DNA of 62,226 nucleotides from Eubacteriaceae bacterium (GTDB taxonomy: Bacteria > Bacillota > Clostridia > Eubacteriales > Eubacteriaceae). The notes below the pieces were generated by a model. That model had not been told where the DNA came from, did not search any database, and worked only from the letters and a program-made list of their open reading frames with translations. Positions 62,047 to 62,226 of the stretch are shown one piece after another (positions within the stretch are counted from its first letter, which is position 1; each line of letters starts with the position of its first letter). Position numbers and translations under genes: made by a program. The stretch spans positions 1 to 62,226 of the forward strand of contig JAFRBB010000034.1 in assembly GCA_017405085.1 (NCBI GenBank). Direction: 5' to 3'.

Positions 62047-62226
62047 TCAGGCTACCAATAACCGTTGTTGTTCGTCTGCGATCTTTATCAATTTCCCCGA
62101 TAATTCCGGTGAAAAAAGTTTCTCGTAGGTTTTTGAATTAAATATACAACGGACAGATGATATGACCTCATTACGTTCTAACAGAACAGCACCCATAAGC
62201 CTTATCAGAGAATCCTTATTCGGGAA
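62047..62226 (-). CDS. IS256-family transposase, C-terminal end (cut by window edge)
   Basis: The minus strand is open from the window end to a TGA at 62047, giving 59 residues: FPNKDSLIRLMGAVLLERNE, then a segment ending IKIADEQQRLLVA. This matches the C-terminal tail of IS256/mutator-type transposases (FPN-x-x-SLLRL...), after the DDE core. Whether the rest of the gene is intact cannot be seen. It shows that an IS copy lies next to the smpB promoter. Confidence 0.65.
   Translation of the reverse strand, partial: FPNKDSLIRLMGAVLLERNEVISSVRCIFNSKTYEKLFSPELSGKLIKIADEQQRLLVA

Overview
The window looks like chromosomal DNA of an anaerobic, low-to-mid GC Firmicute of the class Clostridia, possibly an Eubacteriaceae-like acetogen relative; this is inferred from gene content, and the species cannot be named. 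The pointers are a one-chain pyruvate:ferredoxin oxidoreductase, formate-tetrahydrofolate ligase, a RACo-like corrinoid activator, a cobalamin-dependent methionine synthase without its SAM-reactivation domain, a single-chain PurL, paired GlgC/GlgD, HPr with Ser46, strong AGGAGG ribosome sites and sigma-A type promoters.

Layout. 1-3000: peroxide/thiol stress island on the minus strand (Bcp peroxiredoxin, OhrR-type regulator, small winged-helix protein, Fe-S flavoprotein, ferritin-like protein, TetR regulator). 3000-8100: tandem repeats, then the ATGA-coupled minus-strand set cobS-ygiQ-dtxR-rlmD, and ptsH. 8200-18600: DUF1858 redox protein, PFOR, two-domain PPK2, a zinc-ribbon/transglutaminase/ATPase set, a MITE-like element and putP. 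18600-22700: a membrane-anchored carboxylesterase-fold protein that lacks its catalytic residues, the 3' remnant of a paralogue, and an IS200/IS605 element with frameshifted tnpA but intact tnpB. 22700-32800: purine cluster purL-E-C-M-N-H-D without purF. 32900-45200: coiled-coil zinc-ribbon protein, nucleoside hydrolase lipoprotein between two near-identical palindromes, glycogen operon glgP-glgC-glgD-glgA-GH13, and two overlapping BrkB-family genes. 45400-50000: RACo-like protein, HD protein, fhs, tRNA-Trp. 50000-57700: accessory membrane, secreted and regulatory genes, including a LytTR/DUF3021 pair. 57700-62226: metH, dCMP deaminase, ssrA, smpB, and an IS256-family transposase end cut by the window edge.

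How the genes connect. Fhs, MetH, CobS and the RACo-like protein all serve one-carbon and corrinoid chemistry, and formyl-THF from Fhs also feeds PurN and PurH. PFOR, the Fe-S flavoprotein, ferritin, Bcp and OhrR fit an oxygen-sensitive ferredoxin-based metabolism. The glg operon stores and mobilises glucose.

The most striking new signal is the 52960-53150 intergenic region. Two divergent, well-formed promoters are each preceded by a pair of LytTR-type 9-bp boxes with a 12-bp gap, ending exactly 10 bp from the -35. One promoter drives the LytTR operon, the other a 61-residue membrane protein followed by a broken CPBP protease gene.
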